Below the pieces are notes generated by a model, which made no database searches, had not been told where the DNA came from, and saw only the letters and a program-made list of their open reading frames with translations. The translations under genes were made by a program, and so were the position numbers. Below are positions 22,557-31,475 of a stretch of DNA of 34,643 nt, piece by piece. Source of the stretch: an uncultured Eubacteriales bacterium (GTDB lineage Bacteria; Bacillota; Clostridia; Oscillospirales; Acutalibacteraceae); NCBI GenBank assembly GCA_900315465.1, contig OMZF01000057.1, positions 1 through 34,643 of the forward strand, in the 5' to 3' direction. Position 1 is the first letter of the stretch; every line of letters begins with the position of its first letter.

Positions 22557-23504
22557 GTGAAAATAGTTCTTACAGATGCACAAACAGTAATTGATGAAAA
22601 AGTTAATGCCGATATACTTAAACAATTCGGTGATATTACAGAATACGGACTTCTTCAATATGAAGAAGTTGCCGAAAAAATAGCCTATGCCGATATGGTT
22701 ATATGTAATAAGACACTGCTCAACGAACATACTCTCAGCCTTGCAAAAAATCTTAAATATATAGGTCTTTTTGCTACAGGCTATAATAACATTGATATTG
22801 AATACTGCCGTAAAAATAATATAACTGTATGTAATGCAGGTTCTTATTCGACCTCTGCTGTCGCACAGCATACATTTGCCCTTATACTTGAACATTACAA
22901 CAAAGTTTCTCTCTACAACAAATATGTTCAGAATGGTCTGTGGAAATCAAGCCCGACTTTTTCTCCTTTTATATATCCTCTCAGTGAGCTTTCGGGGAAA
23001 ACCTTAGGCATTGTAGGACTTGGTGCAATAGGACAGGCTGTTGCCAGAATAGCAAATGCTTTCGGTATGAATGTTATTGCATTTAACAGAAGTGTGAAAA
23101 ATATCCCTGATGTTCAGCAGGTCAGCTTTGAAAAACTTCTTTCAGAAAGTGACATTATAAGTGTACATTGTCCGCTTAACAAAGATTCGGAAAATATGTT
23201 CAACGAAAATACATTTTCAAAAATGAAAAAGGGTGCTGTTTTCGTAAATACCGCAAGAGGAGGAGTCATGTCCGAAAAAGCTCTTTTTGATGCACTTGAA
23301 AGCGGTCATCTGGGGGGAGCTTGTATAGATACACTTAGTGTTGAGCCTATGGAAGAAGACTGCATACTTATGGGGGCAAAAAACTGTATAATAACCCCTC
23401 ACATTGCATGGGCTCCTATAGAAACAAGACAAAGACTTATGAATATTGTGGCTGATAATATCAGATGCTTTTTAAATGGTAAACCCAAAAATGTAGTATC
23501 ATAA
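22557..23504 (+). CDS. D-isomer-specific 2-hydroxyacid dehydrogenase
   Basis: 315 residues from GTG 22557, behind GAGGTGA. The Rossmann NAD site is GIVGLGAIGQ (151-160). Catalytic R234 (NTARGG), E263 (SVEPM) and H282 (TPHIAW) are all present, so the enzyme should be active in reducing a 2-oxoacid to the D-hydroxyacid or the reverse. The sequence is closest in feel to glycerate/hydroxypyruvate reductases. Its place directly after azlCD suggests a link to branched-chain 2-oxoacids, but the substrate cannot be read from sequence. Confidence 0.9.
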   Translation: MKIVLTDAQTVIDEKVNADILKQFGDITEYGLLQYEEVAEKIAYADMVICNKTLLNEHTLSLAKNLKYIGLFATGYNNIDIEYCRKNNITVCNAGSYSTSAVAQHTFALILEHYNKVSLYNKYVQNGLWKSSPTFSPFIYPLSELSGKTLGIVGLGAIGQAVARIANAFGMNVIAFNRSVKNIPDVQQVSFEKLLSESDIISVHCPLNKDSENMFNENTFSKMKKGAVFVNTARGGVMSEKALFDALESGHLGGACIDTLSVEPMEEDCILMGAKNCIITPHIAWAPIETRQRLMNIVADNIRCFLNGKPKNVVS

Positions 23505-23538
23505 AAAATTCAATGTCATTAACTCAATACTGTTACCC

Positions 23539-23638
23539 TGTCATCCTGAGCGGTGCCCGTAGGAAATGCCCTTGGAGCACGAAGGATCTTTTGAATAAAT
23601 CAGCTATTTATAAAAGATTCTTCGTTAAGTTAATGACA
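23539..23638. repeat. Dispersed intergenic hairpin repeat, family A, copy 3
   Basis: It starts TGTCATCCTGAG and ends TTAATGACA. The nested GTGCCC...GCAC palindrome is at 23553-23580, near the left end, whereas copy 2 has it near the right end: the two copies are inverted relative to each other. The central AAGGATCTT/AAGATTCTT arms are also kept. Confidence 0.85.
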
Positions 23639-23650
23639 CCAATAAAAATT

Positions 23651-23695
23651 CCCCGTACTATACAAAACTGCAAAAGTACGGGGGATAGTTTTTTA
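23651..23695. terminator. Terminator between converging genes
   Basis: 9-bp stem CCCCGTACT/AGTACGGGG (23651-23659, 23675-23683) with a T-run on the plus side and an A/T-rich stretch on the other; it can serve the dehydrogenase gene and the ABC transporter gene. Confidence 0.8.
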
Positions 23696-26404
23696 TTCTG
23701 TTCTGAGTGCTTTTACGGGATCTTGCTTAGCTGCTTTCTTTGAAGGGATAAATCCACCTATAAGTGTAAGCACTACGCTAAGCACTACAAGTATTATTGC
23801 TCCTGTAACGGGAAGTATAGCATTGACATTATCATTTTCAGCTACCGCATGAATAATGGCATTTCCGGGTATAAGCATAAGAAGTGTTATTCCTATTCCT
23901 ATAAGTCCCGAAGTAAGTCCTATTATGAATGTTTCCGCATTGAATACCTGAGAGATATTCTTTTTGGAAGCACCTATTGCACGAAGTATACCTATTTCCT
24001 TTGTTCTTTCGAGTACGGAAATATATGTTATAATTCCTATCATTATTGATGAAACGATAAGTGATACCGCAACAAAGGCTATCAGGACATATGAAATTAC
24101 ATTTATTATAGTTGTAACGGATGACATAAGAAGTCCCACATAATCGGTATATGTTATCTTATCTCCTTCATCTGCCGAATTATTATATTCTTCGATACAT
24201 TCGGATATTTTATCCTTCGCTTCAAATGTGTCGGCATATATAGAAATCGACGAGGGGGCATCCTTGCTGACAACTCCGAAATTACGCATATTATCATCAT
24301 AAGTTCCGGGTGATATATACTTGTCATATACATCAACAAGTGTTTTTGTATCAGCTGCCTCTATAAATTTGTCAAACTGCTCTGCAAGCACCGTTTCGGA
24401 AGGCATTTGTCCCGACTGAGATGCCGGCATGAAGCCTGATATAAATTTTGCTTTTTCCGATACACCCATTTTGAGACAGAATGATTTTGCATCTGCTGCT
24501 TTTGTTTCATCATCCTTCGGGGAAAAGCTTACACCGCTGACAATATTTACATCTTTATTCTCTTTCTGTGCCTTTACTATTTCGCTGTTATCGGCATAAT
24601 TTATAAGATAATCTGTGAGTTCCTTTGTATAGCCGAGTACAGTGCTTATGATCCTTGATGCATCATCATCCTTTGAACGTATCACACCTGTTATTTTAAG
24701 AGTGACCGCATTTTCCATAAGCGGCTCTATTTCAGTAACAGTTCTTGCCTTTGAATATGTTCCGTTGGTATTTTTTGTATAATAGTCACTTGCGGGAAGA
24801 ATATATATTTTTGTTTTGCATATATCCTCGTAGCTGAATTTCTTTTCATCAAATTCAACCTTATCACCGTTTCCGATCTTCTTTATCATTTCCTTGTATT
24901 CTTTTGAAGGCAGGATACCGAGTTCATAAAAAACAGCAAGAGGTATTTCACTGTCATGGTCAAGTACAAGAAGTATTTCATCATAATTTTCGGGGTATTT
25001 TCCGTATACAAGATCATAGTTTTCTGTTATTGCCGAAGCTGTACCTTTACCGTCTGCTCCGGGTAATATCTGGGAAAGGTTATTATTCTCTCCCGATGAT
25101 GCCATTGCACTAAATACGGACATTCCGCCTGCATCTGATGTTTCGGTGCTTATTCCGAAAGCGGATGTAAGCTCTTCATTCAGTGTGCTTCCGTCAAGGT
25201 TTACAAGTGTACCGTCAGGGTCATAGCTGAAAGCACCGAATTTGGTGTCATAACTGTATACGATACCGTTTTCACCTACATATTCGTTTATTTCACAATC
25301 AGGATCATCAAGATATTTCTTGAATTTTGTAAGGTTGTTTGTTGTAACACTTGAGGTAAATGCCGAAAAGCCCTGCATACGTGAATTATCTGCATATACA
25401 GCATCAAGATCGTGGTCATGTTCATTTTTATTTTCATTTGACATATCCACAAGTGCACTAAGGTCAATGCTTTGTGCATCTATCGTTATAGGATAAGAGG
25501 ACATTGCATCTCTTTGAATATCATTTATATATGTATTGACACCGTTTGAAAGAGAAAGTATAAGTGCAATACCGATTATTCCTATAGACCCTGCAAATGA
25601 TGTAAGAATAGTACGCCCCTTTTTCGTTTTAAGGTTATTGAAACTCAGGGAAAGTGATGTTAAAAATGACATTGAAGTTTTGCCCATATTTTTATACTTC
25701 GGCTCTTCCTCACTGACATTTTCGAGAATAAACGGATCTGAATCCGAGGTTATTTTTCCGTCACGTAGATTTACTGTTCTTGTGGCGTAATTCTGAGCAA
25801 GTTCCGGATTATGCGTTACCATGATAACAAGTCTGTCCTTTGCCACCTCTTTGAGCATATCCATTACCTGTACACTTGTTTCACTATCAAGAGCACCTGT
25901 CGGCTCGTCTGCAAGAAGTATATCAGGGTCATTGACAAGTGCTCTTGCAATGGCTACTCTCTGCATCTGACCGCCCGAAAGCTGATTAGGTCTTTTATGC
26001 ATATGTTCCTTAAGTCCGACCTTTTCAAGTGCATCTGCCGCCCTCTTTTTTCTTTCGCTTCTTGACACTCCTGAAATGGTAAGTGCAAGCTCAACATTTG
26101 AAAGTATGTTCTGATGCGGTATCAGATTATAGCTTTGAAAGACAAATCCTATTGTATGGTTGCGGTAGGAGTCCCAATCCCTGTCCTTATACTTTTTTGT
26201 AGAGATACCGTTGATTATCAGATCACCGCTGTCGTAGCGGTCAAGACCTCCCACAATATTCAAAAGTGTGGTTTTACCTGAACCGCTGGGCCCGAGTATC
26301 GCTACAAATTCATTATCACGGAAACTCAGACTTACATCATTCAGTGCGGTCTGTTTAAGTTCTCCTGTGATATATTCCTTTTTGATATTTTTCAGCTGAA
26401 GCAT
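23693..26404 (-). CDS. ABC transporter, fused ATPase and FtsX/MacB-type permease
   Basis: 903 residues. The ATPase comes first: Walker A GPSGSGKT (38-45), Q90, signature LSGGQ (142-146), Walker B DILLADE (161-167). A membrane helix near 265-285 leads to a large external domain of about 470 residues, then three C-terminal helices with ERTKEIGILRAIGASKKNI, the FtsX-family coupling loop. This is the type VII (MacB/LolCDE-like) mechanotransmission architecture with one membrane segment before and three after the external domain. Substrate is unknown; export of peptides or lipoproteins, or control of wall enzymes, are the family's options. AGGAGA precedes the ATG. Confidence 0.92.
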   Translation of the reverse strand: MLQLKNIKKEYITGELKQTALNDVSLSFRDNEFVAILGPSGSGKTTLLNIVGGLDRYDSGDLIINGISTKKYKDRDWDSYRNHTIGFVFQSYNLIPHQNILSNVELALTISGVSRSERKKRAADALEKVGLKEHMHKRPNQLSGGQMQRVAIARALVNDPDILLADEPTGALDSETSVQVMDMLKEVAKDRLVIMVTHNPELAQNYATRTVNLRDGKITSDSDPFILENVSEEEPKYKNMGKTSMSFLTSLSLSFNNLKTKKGRTILTSFAGSIGIIGIALILSLSNGVNTYINDIQRDAMSSYPITIDAQSIDLSALVDMSNENKNEHDHDLDAVYADNSRMQGFSAFTSSVTTNNLTKFKKYLDDPDCEINEYVGENGIVYSYDTKFGAFSYDPDGTLVNLDGSTLNEELTSAFGISTETSDAGGMSVFSAMASSGENNNLSQILPGADGKGTASAITENYDLVYGKYPENYDEILLVLDHDSEIPLAVFYELGILPSKEYKEMIKKIGNGDKVEFDEKKFSYEDICKTKIYILPASDYYTKNTNGTYSKARTVTEIEPLMENAVTLKITGVIRSKDDDASRIISTVLGYTKELTDYLINYADNSEIVKAQKENKDVNIVSGVSFSPKDDETKAADAKSFCLKMGVSEKAKFISGFMPASQSGQMPSETVLAEQFDKFIEAADTKTLVDVYDKYISPGTYDDNMRNFGVVSKDAPSSISIYADTFEAKDKISECIEEYNNSADEGDKITYTDYVGLLMSSVTTIINVISYVLIAFVAVSLIVSSIMIGIITYISVLERTKEIGILRAIGASKKNISQVFNAETFIIGLTSGLIGIGITLLMLIPGNAIIHAVAENDNVNAILPVTGAIILVVLSVVLTLIGGFIPSKKAAKQDPVKALRTE

Positions 26405-26466
26405 CCTTTTCTCCTTTCATCATAAAAAACGAAGGTTAAATTCCCTAAGGTAAAATTACACCAATA

Positions 26467-26495
26467 AGTATAAATGTTAATTATCCCTTTGTCAA
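26467..26495 (-). promoter_or_regulatory. Strong promoter of the ABC transporter gene
   Basis: Minus strand TTGACA (26495-26490), 17 bases, TATACT (26472-26467): near-consensus sigma-A. Confidence 0.8.
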
Positions 26496-26597
26496 TAACT
26501 ATTTAGGTTTGTAAGTAAGCCTGTCAGGGTGAAATTTAAAATATCCGTATATATAAGGGAATAAAAGGTAAAAATAAAGACGGGGGTGCTGATAATA

Positions 26598-27374
26598 ATG
26601 AACAGATATAAATACAGTAAATCAAAAAAAAGTATGGTCAAAAATAATATCGGCTTTTATATTTCACTTGCACTTTGTCTTGTCGCAGTAGCGGGTGCGG
26701 CATGGTCAACCTATGGAAGTATAATGGAATATAATTATACTGCCGATAATGAAGTAAGCATTGAAGAGAAAAAAGCTCAGGTAAACGGTGAAGTGAGCAA
26801 TGCAGCATATAAAAAACAGGAAAGCAGCAAATCAACCGTAACAAAAAAGGCTCAGGAATCTTCTGTTGTTTCGGAAATTCCAAAACCAGTTTCCGCGGAA
26901 GTTTCCATGCAGGAATCAAAACCTGAAGAATCTTCTAAAGAATCCTCTGCCGAATCTTCATCCGCAATTGCCGAACCGATAGAAAACGGAAAAGTTATCA
27001 AAGGCTTCAGTCCTAAAGATCCAATACGCTCAGAAACGATGAACGACTGGAGAATACACAGCGGTACGGATATAAGCTGTAATGAAGGTGCTCCTGTTCA
27101 TGCAATAATGGCAGGAACAGTAAAAATGCTCTACAAAGATACTATGCTCGGAAATGCCGTTATAGTAGAACATTCAAACGGCTACGAAAGCCGTTACTAC
27201 GGAATGACCGACAGTGCGGTAGTAAAAGCAGGTGACATCGTTTCGGCAGGAGATACTTTGGGATACGCCGGACAGATACCGTCTGAATCAAAAGATGAAG
27301 AACACATCCATATAGAAGTCCTTCTTGACGGAAAACGCATAGATCCCACATTAATTTTCAGAGCCGATAATTGA
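26598..27374 (+). CDS. Membrane-anchored M23 (LytM-type) protein, SpoIIQ-like
   Basis: ATG 26598 is chosen; an in-frame GTG at 26586 overlaps the GGGGGTG ribosome site. 258 residues: a basic tail, a membrane helix (about 19-41), a Ser/Glu/Lys-rich linker to about 130, and a LytM domain. Zinc ligands H154 and D158 (HSGTD) and H238 (HIHIE, with H236) are kept. The usual catalytic histidine of the YxH motif appears as YYGM, so cleavage activity is doubtful. NDWRIHSGTDI and the overall layout resemble clostridial SpoIIQ, the forespore half of the engulfment channel. spoIVF-type and spoVAC genes nearby fit a sporulation role, but this is inference. Confidence 0.83.
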   Translation: MNRYKYSKSKKSMVKNNIGFYISLALCLVAVAGAAWSTYGSIMEYNYTADNEVSIEEKKAQVNGEVSNAAYKKQESSKSTVTKKAQESSVVSEIPKPVSAEVSMQESKPEESSKESSAESSSAIAEPIENGKVIKGFSPKDPIRSETMNDWRIHSGTDISCNEGAPVHAIMAGTVKMLYKDTMLGNAVIVEHSNGYESRYYGMTDSAVVKAGDIVSAGDTLGYAGQIPSESKDEEHIHIEVLLDGKRIDPTLIFRADN

Positions 27375-27398
27375 TCAAAAACGTAAAAATAAAAAATA

Positions 27399-27434
27399 CG
27401 GAGCTGCTGCAAACTGCAACAGCCCCGCTTTTTT
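27399..27434. terminator. Two-way terminator between M23 and amylase genes
   Basis: A 13-bp stem with two mismatches (CGGAGCTGCTGCA, 27399-27411; TGCAACAGCCCCG, 27415-27427), T-run on the right and A-run on the left. Confidence 0.8.
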
Positions 27435-29835
27435 ATTCTGCTGTATAATTTTCACTGTCTTTTACATCAAGTCCCTGAGATCTGGGGTATTGACGTTTTC
27501 CGCCGTTATAATTAAATATGATCTTAGCATTTGCTATATCTGAGGGAACTTCGTAAGAATATGTTCCGTCACCATTGTTTGTCATCGCAACACCGGGCCA
27601 CTCGGCATTTTTGGCGTCTCCGTCACCGTATACATATGCACACACATCATCTCCCCATTTTTCAGGTTTGGTAAATGTTATTTTTATGCCCTGTGCATTA
27701 TCTGATGTTTTTTCTTCTTCTGATGACTCTTCCGCCGGCTTTGTATCTCCCGAAGTTTCAGCGGCATATGTTTTTCCTGCTTCAAGCTCAAATCCCGGTT
27801 CAAGTGACGGCGGATATTGATTTGTTCCTCCGTCATTAAATATGACTAATGCACCTGTCCAGTCCTGAGTGGTAACATAGGTATATACATCACCATCTGC
27901 TGTCATCTCAGCTCCGGGCCACTCGGCATTGCTTGCCGCCGGACTTGCTGTTTCATCATAAACATATGCATATATTTTATTTCCCCATGATGCAGGCTTT
28001 GTAAAGCTTATTGACGAACCTGACGGAACCGAGGATATTTGCGTAAACCAATATGTCATGTTTGATGTAAGACCGGATGCATTTTTTGCCGAAAGCTTGA
28101 GAACTGCTTCTCCATTTGAATCTGCTGTAATACTTAATGTCTGTCCGTCTGTGAAGCTCTCTGTCGCACCATTAAGGGTATATTCTCCGCTGTCAGCACC
28201 GGAAAGCTTTAATGTAACGGTCTTTTCACTGCCGCTTATATTGAAGCTGTCTGTATCTACAGAAACTTCAGCCATCTGTACGGGCTCTGTATAGCCTTCA
28301 TTATAAAGAACAGCCACAGTGCCTCCCTTTACTGTACCGCTGAGTTTTCCTCCTGAGACATTGAAATCCCCGTTCTGTTTTCCTCTGTCAGTATATGTAC
28401 CGTCTGCAAGTGCCGTATCAACTGAAAGCTCAACGTCATCTGCACCTGAATTTACGATAACTGCCCCCTTATTTCCTCTTGCTATCATAAGCATAGCCTT
28501 GTTATCCTGTGGATTGGTCATTACAGTTTCCTCGCCCACAAGAGCATTACGGAAACGGTTAAGTGCAACAACCGTTTCGTTCTTGTAAAGCTCACTTCCG
28601 GCAGCACCTATTCTGTTCATTGTCCCCCATTGTTCATCAGGTGAAGAGCCATACGGGCGATCATAGAATAACGGTGTACCCTTACCGTTTGCCGCTATTA
28701 CTGCCCACCCGAGCAATATCTGCTGATCGGTCATTCTGTTGGAATCCCCGCCGGTATAGTTATCGTGCGATTCCACCCATGTAACAACATTGTCGCTGTC
28801 CGCTGCCATAAATCCGCTGAGGTCTTTGAGGTTCATTTTTCCACGCTTTACAGCTCCTCTGAGTGCCGCACCATAATTGCTGGCTGTGGTATGTCCTATT
28901 GCCGTGAGGTACGCATCTATTCTTTCCTTATCACCCTGCAAAACCTCACCATAGTTGAATATGGTATCTGCTTTATCTATCTTTGTAGTTACCTGTTCCC
29001 AGAAATTATTCGGAAGGTTCGGGTCTTCCTGCGGGTCATCGGGCAGAGCTATATGCTTTGCAGTATCATAACGGAAACCGTCTGCACCATCTGCAATAAG
29101 CTGATTAAGATAATTTATAAAATATTCCTGAAAAAGCGGATTTTCCGTATTTACATCCCAGAGTCCTGTAAGGGAGTGTGTTGTAACATTAAGACGGTCA
29201 CTGTATGATGTTATTCCCTCTGATGCACCCTTATGATAAAGTTTATCTGCTCCTCCCACGGCATCTATGAATGATTGTTCTACAGTGGATTTATCAGCTG
29301 CTGTATGATTCGGCACAACGTCAACTATTATTTTTATACCATATTTATCGGCTTCATTACACATTTCTTTGAATTCTTCTTCTGTACCCATCTGATAGTT
29401 GCCTATTGTCCAGTTTATAGGCTGATATTGGTAATACCATTTACCTCTGCCCATAAGCTGCATTCCACCGCCTCCGTCTGTTACCTTATTGGCAGGTGAG
29501 GTCTGTATTGTAGAATAACCTGCTGCGGCTATATCTGCCATACTTTCCTTTATCGTATTGAATGACCAGCTCCATGCATGAAGTATAACACCATCTTCTA
29601 TCTTATCACAAAGCCCGAATGATACTGTATCTGCCGAAGCCTGATCACTGTTTTCGTCAGGTGTACTTTCTTGATTTTCCGTACTTTCCTGAGATGAAAC
29701 CTCTGCACCTGATTGTGCAGGCGGATTCGTAGCATTTCCGTTACCATCAATATATGTCACATTTCCTACACAGCCTGACATTGCTGTAAGCAATGCCGCT
29801 GTCAGAAGCAATGCCAGTGGCTTTTTTCTTTTCAT
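27433..29835 (-). CDS. Cell-surface alpha-amylase (GH13) lipoprotein with two CBM26-like starch-binding modules
   Basis: 800 residues behind GGAGG. A signal peptide ends in the lipobox MSGC (C22), followed by a Ser/Glu linker. The GH13 barrel spans about 72-440: DVVPNH (172-177), nucleophile D257 in GFRYDTAKH, acid/base E297 in YGEVLQ, and D358 in VESHDN. A beta domain and an Ig-like module follow. Two CBM26-type modules near 600-690 and 720-800 share the pattern TKP..W...AYVY...NAEWPG...YPxS. It breaks internal alpha-1,4 bonds of starch while tethered to the membrane. Its ends closely match the small lipoprotein at 30892, and both have the same promoter block. Confidence 0.94.
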   Translation of the reverse strand: MKRKKPLALLLTAALLTAMSGCVGNVTYIDGNGNATNPPAQSGAEVSSQESTENQESTPDENSDQASADTVSFGLCDKIEDGVILHAWSWSFNTIKESMADIAAAGYSTIQTSPANKVTDGGGGMQLMGRGKWYYQYQPINWTIGNYQMGTEEEFKEMCNEADKYGIKIIVDVVPNHTAADKSTVEQSFIDAVGGADKLYHKGASEGITSYSDRLNVTTHSLTGLWDVNTENPLFQEYFINYLNQLIADGADGFRYDTAKHIALPDDPQEDPNLPNNFWEQVTTKIDKADTIFNYGEVLQGDKERIDAYLTAIGHTTASNYGAALRGAVKRGKMNLKDLSGFMAADSDNVVTWVESHDNYTGGDSNRMTDQQILLGWAVIAANGKGTPLFYDRPYGSSPDEQWGTMNRIGAAGSELYKNETVVALNRFRNALVGEETVMTNPQDNKAMLMIARGNKGAVIVNSGADDVELSVDTALADGTYTDRGKQNGDFNVSGGKLSGTVKGGTVAVLYNEGYTEPVQMAEVSVDTDSFNISGSEKTVTLKLSGADSGEYTLNGATESFTDGQTLSITADSNGEAVLKLSAKNASGLTSNMTYWFTQISSVPSGSSISFTKPASWGNKIYAYVYDETASPAASNAEWPGAEMTADGDVYTYVTTQDWTGALVIFNDGGTNQYPPSLEPGFELEAGKTYAAETSGDTKPAEESSEEEKTSDNAQGIKITFTKPEKWGDDVCAYVYGDGDAKNAEWPGVAMTNNGDGTYSYEVPSDIANAKIIFNYNGGKRQYPRSQGLDVKDSENYTAE

Positions 29836-29872
29836 AAAAAATTACCTCCGTTTTTAAAATAACCATAAGTAT

Positions 29873-29930
29873 ATTATACACTTTAACATAATTTTTTCAA
29901 TATATTTCAGTTAATTATTTGTTATGCACC
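29873..29930 (-). promoter_or_regulatory. Amylase promoter with conserved upstream block
   Basis: Minus strand TTGAAA (29900-29895), 16 bases, TATAAT (29878-29873) with extended TG. Upstream lies GGTGCATAACAAATAATT (29930-29913), also found before the twin lipoprotein gene at 31533-31516. Confidence 0.75.
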
Positions 29931-29957
29931 AATCACTTGAAATAAAGTCTGTTTTCG

Positions 29958-29986
29958 TTGACAAAAGTTTAACAAGGAGTTAAAAT
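29958..29986 (+). promoter_or_regulatory. Promoter of the HAD phosphatase gene
   Basis: TTGACA (29958-29963), 17 bases, TAAAAT (29981-29986), 30 bases before the start codon. Confidence 0.7.
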
Positions 29987-30016
29987 ATCCTCAGAATAAG
30001 GAAAGGAAGTGCCTGT

Positions 30017-30853
30017 ATGGGCTATAAAGTAATTTCTCTCGATATTGACGGAACACTTACAAATTCACAAAAAAAAATAACCGGCGAAACTCAGAACCGC
30101 CTTTTTGAATTTCAGGAAAACGGAGGAAAGATAATACTTGCTTCGGGCAGACCTGCAATGGGAATAAAACCTTATGCAGATATTCTCAGGCTTAAAGAGT
30201 ACGGTGGATATATACTTGCATATAACGGTGGAAGTGTCATTGACTGCAAAAGCGGAAAAATACTTTTTGAAAGTACACTGCCGTCTTATGTTATTCCAGA
30301 AATATATGAAGTTATAAAAAATTATCCTGTAGGAATAAACACATATGAAAATGACTGCATTATCGTAGGAAACATGATAAACAAATATACCGAACTTGAA
30401 GCTAAAATAAATGGTATGAAAATACAGTTTGAGGATAATTTTACAGACTATGTTAATTTCCCTGTAAATAAATGTTTGCTGCACGGTGAACCTGATGTGA
30501 TACTCGAACTCGAAAATATTCTTTCAGAAAAGTATAAAAACCGGTTGGGAGTTTTCAAATCCGAAGCATTTTTCCTTGAGATAGTTCCTCAAAACATTGA
30601 CAAAGCGGAGTCTATAGACAAGCTTCTCAAACTTACAGGATATAAAACTGAAGAATGTATTGCCTGCGGTGACGGTTTCAATGATATTTCCATGATACGC
30701 TATGCAGGACTTGGTGTAGCTATGTCAAACGCAAAAGAACCTGTCAAAGCCGCTGCAGATTACATAACCCTGTCAAATGACGAAGACGGTATAGCACATC
30801 TGCTTATGAAAATAAAACATCATACTTTCCCATTTGTAAAAACTCAGGTATAA
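30017..30853 (+). CDS. HAD-superfamily phosphatase, Cof type (IIB)
   Basis: 278 residues behind GGAAAGGAAG. Motif I is LDIDGTLT (nucleophile D9, acid D11). SGRP is the motif II region. The cap domain is type C2, and motif III/IV appear as CGDGFNDISM and GVAMSNAKE near the end. Cof-type enzymes hydrolyse sugar phosphates, flavin mononucleotide or pyridoxal phosphate; the substrate is open. It lies as a single gene between the amylase and its twin, and could act on sugar phosphates from starch use, though position is the only hint. Confidence 0.92.
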   Translation: MGYKVISLDIDGTLTNSQKKITGETQNRLFEFQENGGKIILASGRPAMGIKPYADILRLKEYGGYILAYNGGSVIDCKSGKILFESTLPSYVIPEIYEVIKNYPVGINTYENDCIIVGNMINKYTELEAKINGMKIQFEDNFTDYVNFPVNKCLLHGEPDVILELENILSEKYKNRLGVFKSEAFFLEIVPQNIDKAESIDKLLKLTGYKTEECIACGDGFNDISMIRYAGLGVAMSNAKEPVKAAADYITLSNDEDGIAHLLMKIKHHTFPFVKTQV

Positions 30854-30856
30854 AAA

Positions 30857-30893
30857 ATCAAGGGACTGTCCGCAAAGACAGTCCCGATTTTTT
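30857..30893. terminator. Two-way terminator between HAD and CBM lipoprotein genes
   Basis: 9-bp stem GGGACTGTC/GACAGTCCC (30862-30870, 30877-30885) flanked by an A-run and a T-run. Confidence 0.9.
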
Positions 30894-31440
30894 ATTCTGC
30901 TGTATATGTTCCGCCGTCTGTTACATCAAGTCCGCCTGATCTCGGATACTGACGCTTTCCTTCTTTGTAGTTGAACACTACCTTCGGGTTGGGGATGTCT
31001 GAAGGAACTGTATATGAAAATGTTCCGTCACCGTTATTTGTCATAGGCTCGCCGGGCCATTCTGCATTTTTAACATCTCCGTCACCGAAAACATATGCAC
31101 ATACATCATCATCCCATTTTTCCGGCTTGGTGAATGTAATTTTAAGACCGTCTGAAGCTTCAGCTGAACTTTCATCTGTCTTGGATTCCTCTTCACTTGA
31201 TTCCTCAGTTTTGGACTCTTCCTCGCTTGATTCCTCTTCACTGGATTCCTCTTCGCTTGATTCTTCCTCGCTTGATTCATCTTCAGAAGCAGCAGGTGCA
31301 GCAGATGACTCAGTTGTAGATTGTGCCGGTGGATTGGTAGCATTTCCGTTTTCATCAAGATAAACCACACTGCCTACACAGCCTGACATAGCTGTAAGCA
31401 ATGATGCTGTTAAGAGCAATGTTAAAATTTTCTTTTTCAT
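30892..31440 (-). CDS. Small surface lipoprotein with one CBM26-like starch-binding module
   Basis: 182 residues behind GGAGG. The signal peptide and lipobox MSGC (C21), the next stretch (NGNATNPPAQS), and the C-terminal module from about 98 to 182 (ITFTKPEKW, NAEWPG, RQYPRS, YTAE at the end) all match the amylase nearly residue for residue. Between them lies a Glu/Ser linker of ESSEE units where the amylase has its catalytic barrel. With no catalytic domain, a role in holding starch at the cell surface is likely. It shares the amylase promoter layout and upstream block, so co-expression is expected. Confidence 0.9.
   Translation of the reverse strand: MKKKILTLLLTASLLTAMSGCVGSVVYLDENGNATNPPAQSTTESSAAPAASEDESSEEESSEEESSEEESSEEESKTEESSEEESKTDESSAEASDGLKITFTKPEKWDDDVCAYVFGDGDVKNAEWPGEPMTNNGDGTFSYTVPSDIPNPKVVFNYKEGKRQYPRSGGLDVTDGGTYTAE
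31186..31290 (-). repeat. Coding tandem repeats for ESSEE linker units
   Basis: Units of about 15 to 18 bases (GATTCCTCTTC-like on the plus strand) encode successive SSEEE and SKTEES blocks of the lipoprotein linker. Length variation by slippage is likely. Confidence 0.75.
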
Positions 31441-31475
31441 ATTGAATATACCTCCGTAAAAATACTTATATACAT

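Noticed and set aside
31186..31290. Regular repeats considered as a CRISPR array
   Set aside because: Units are 15-18 bases without unique spacers and stay in frame as an ESSEE linker.
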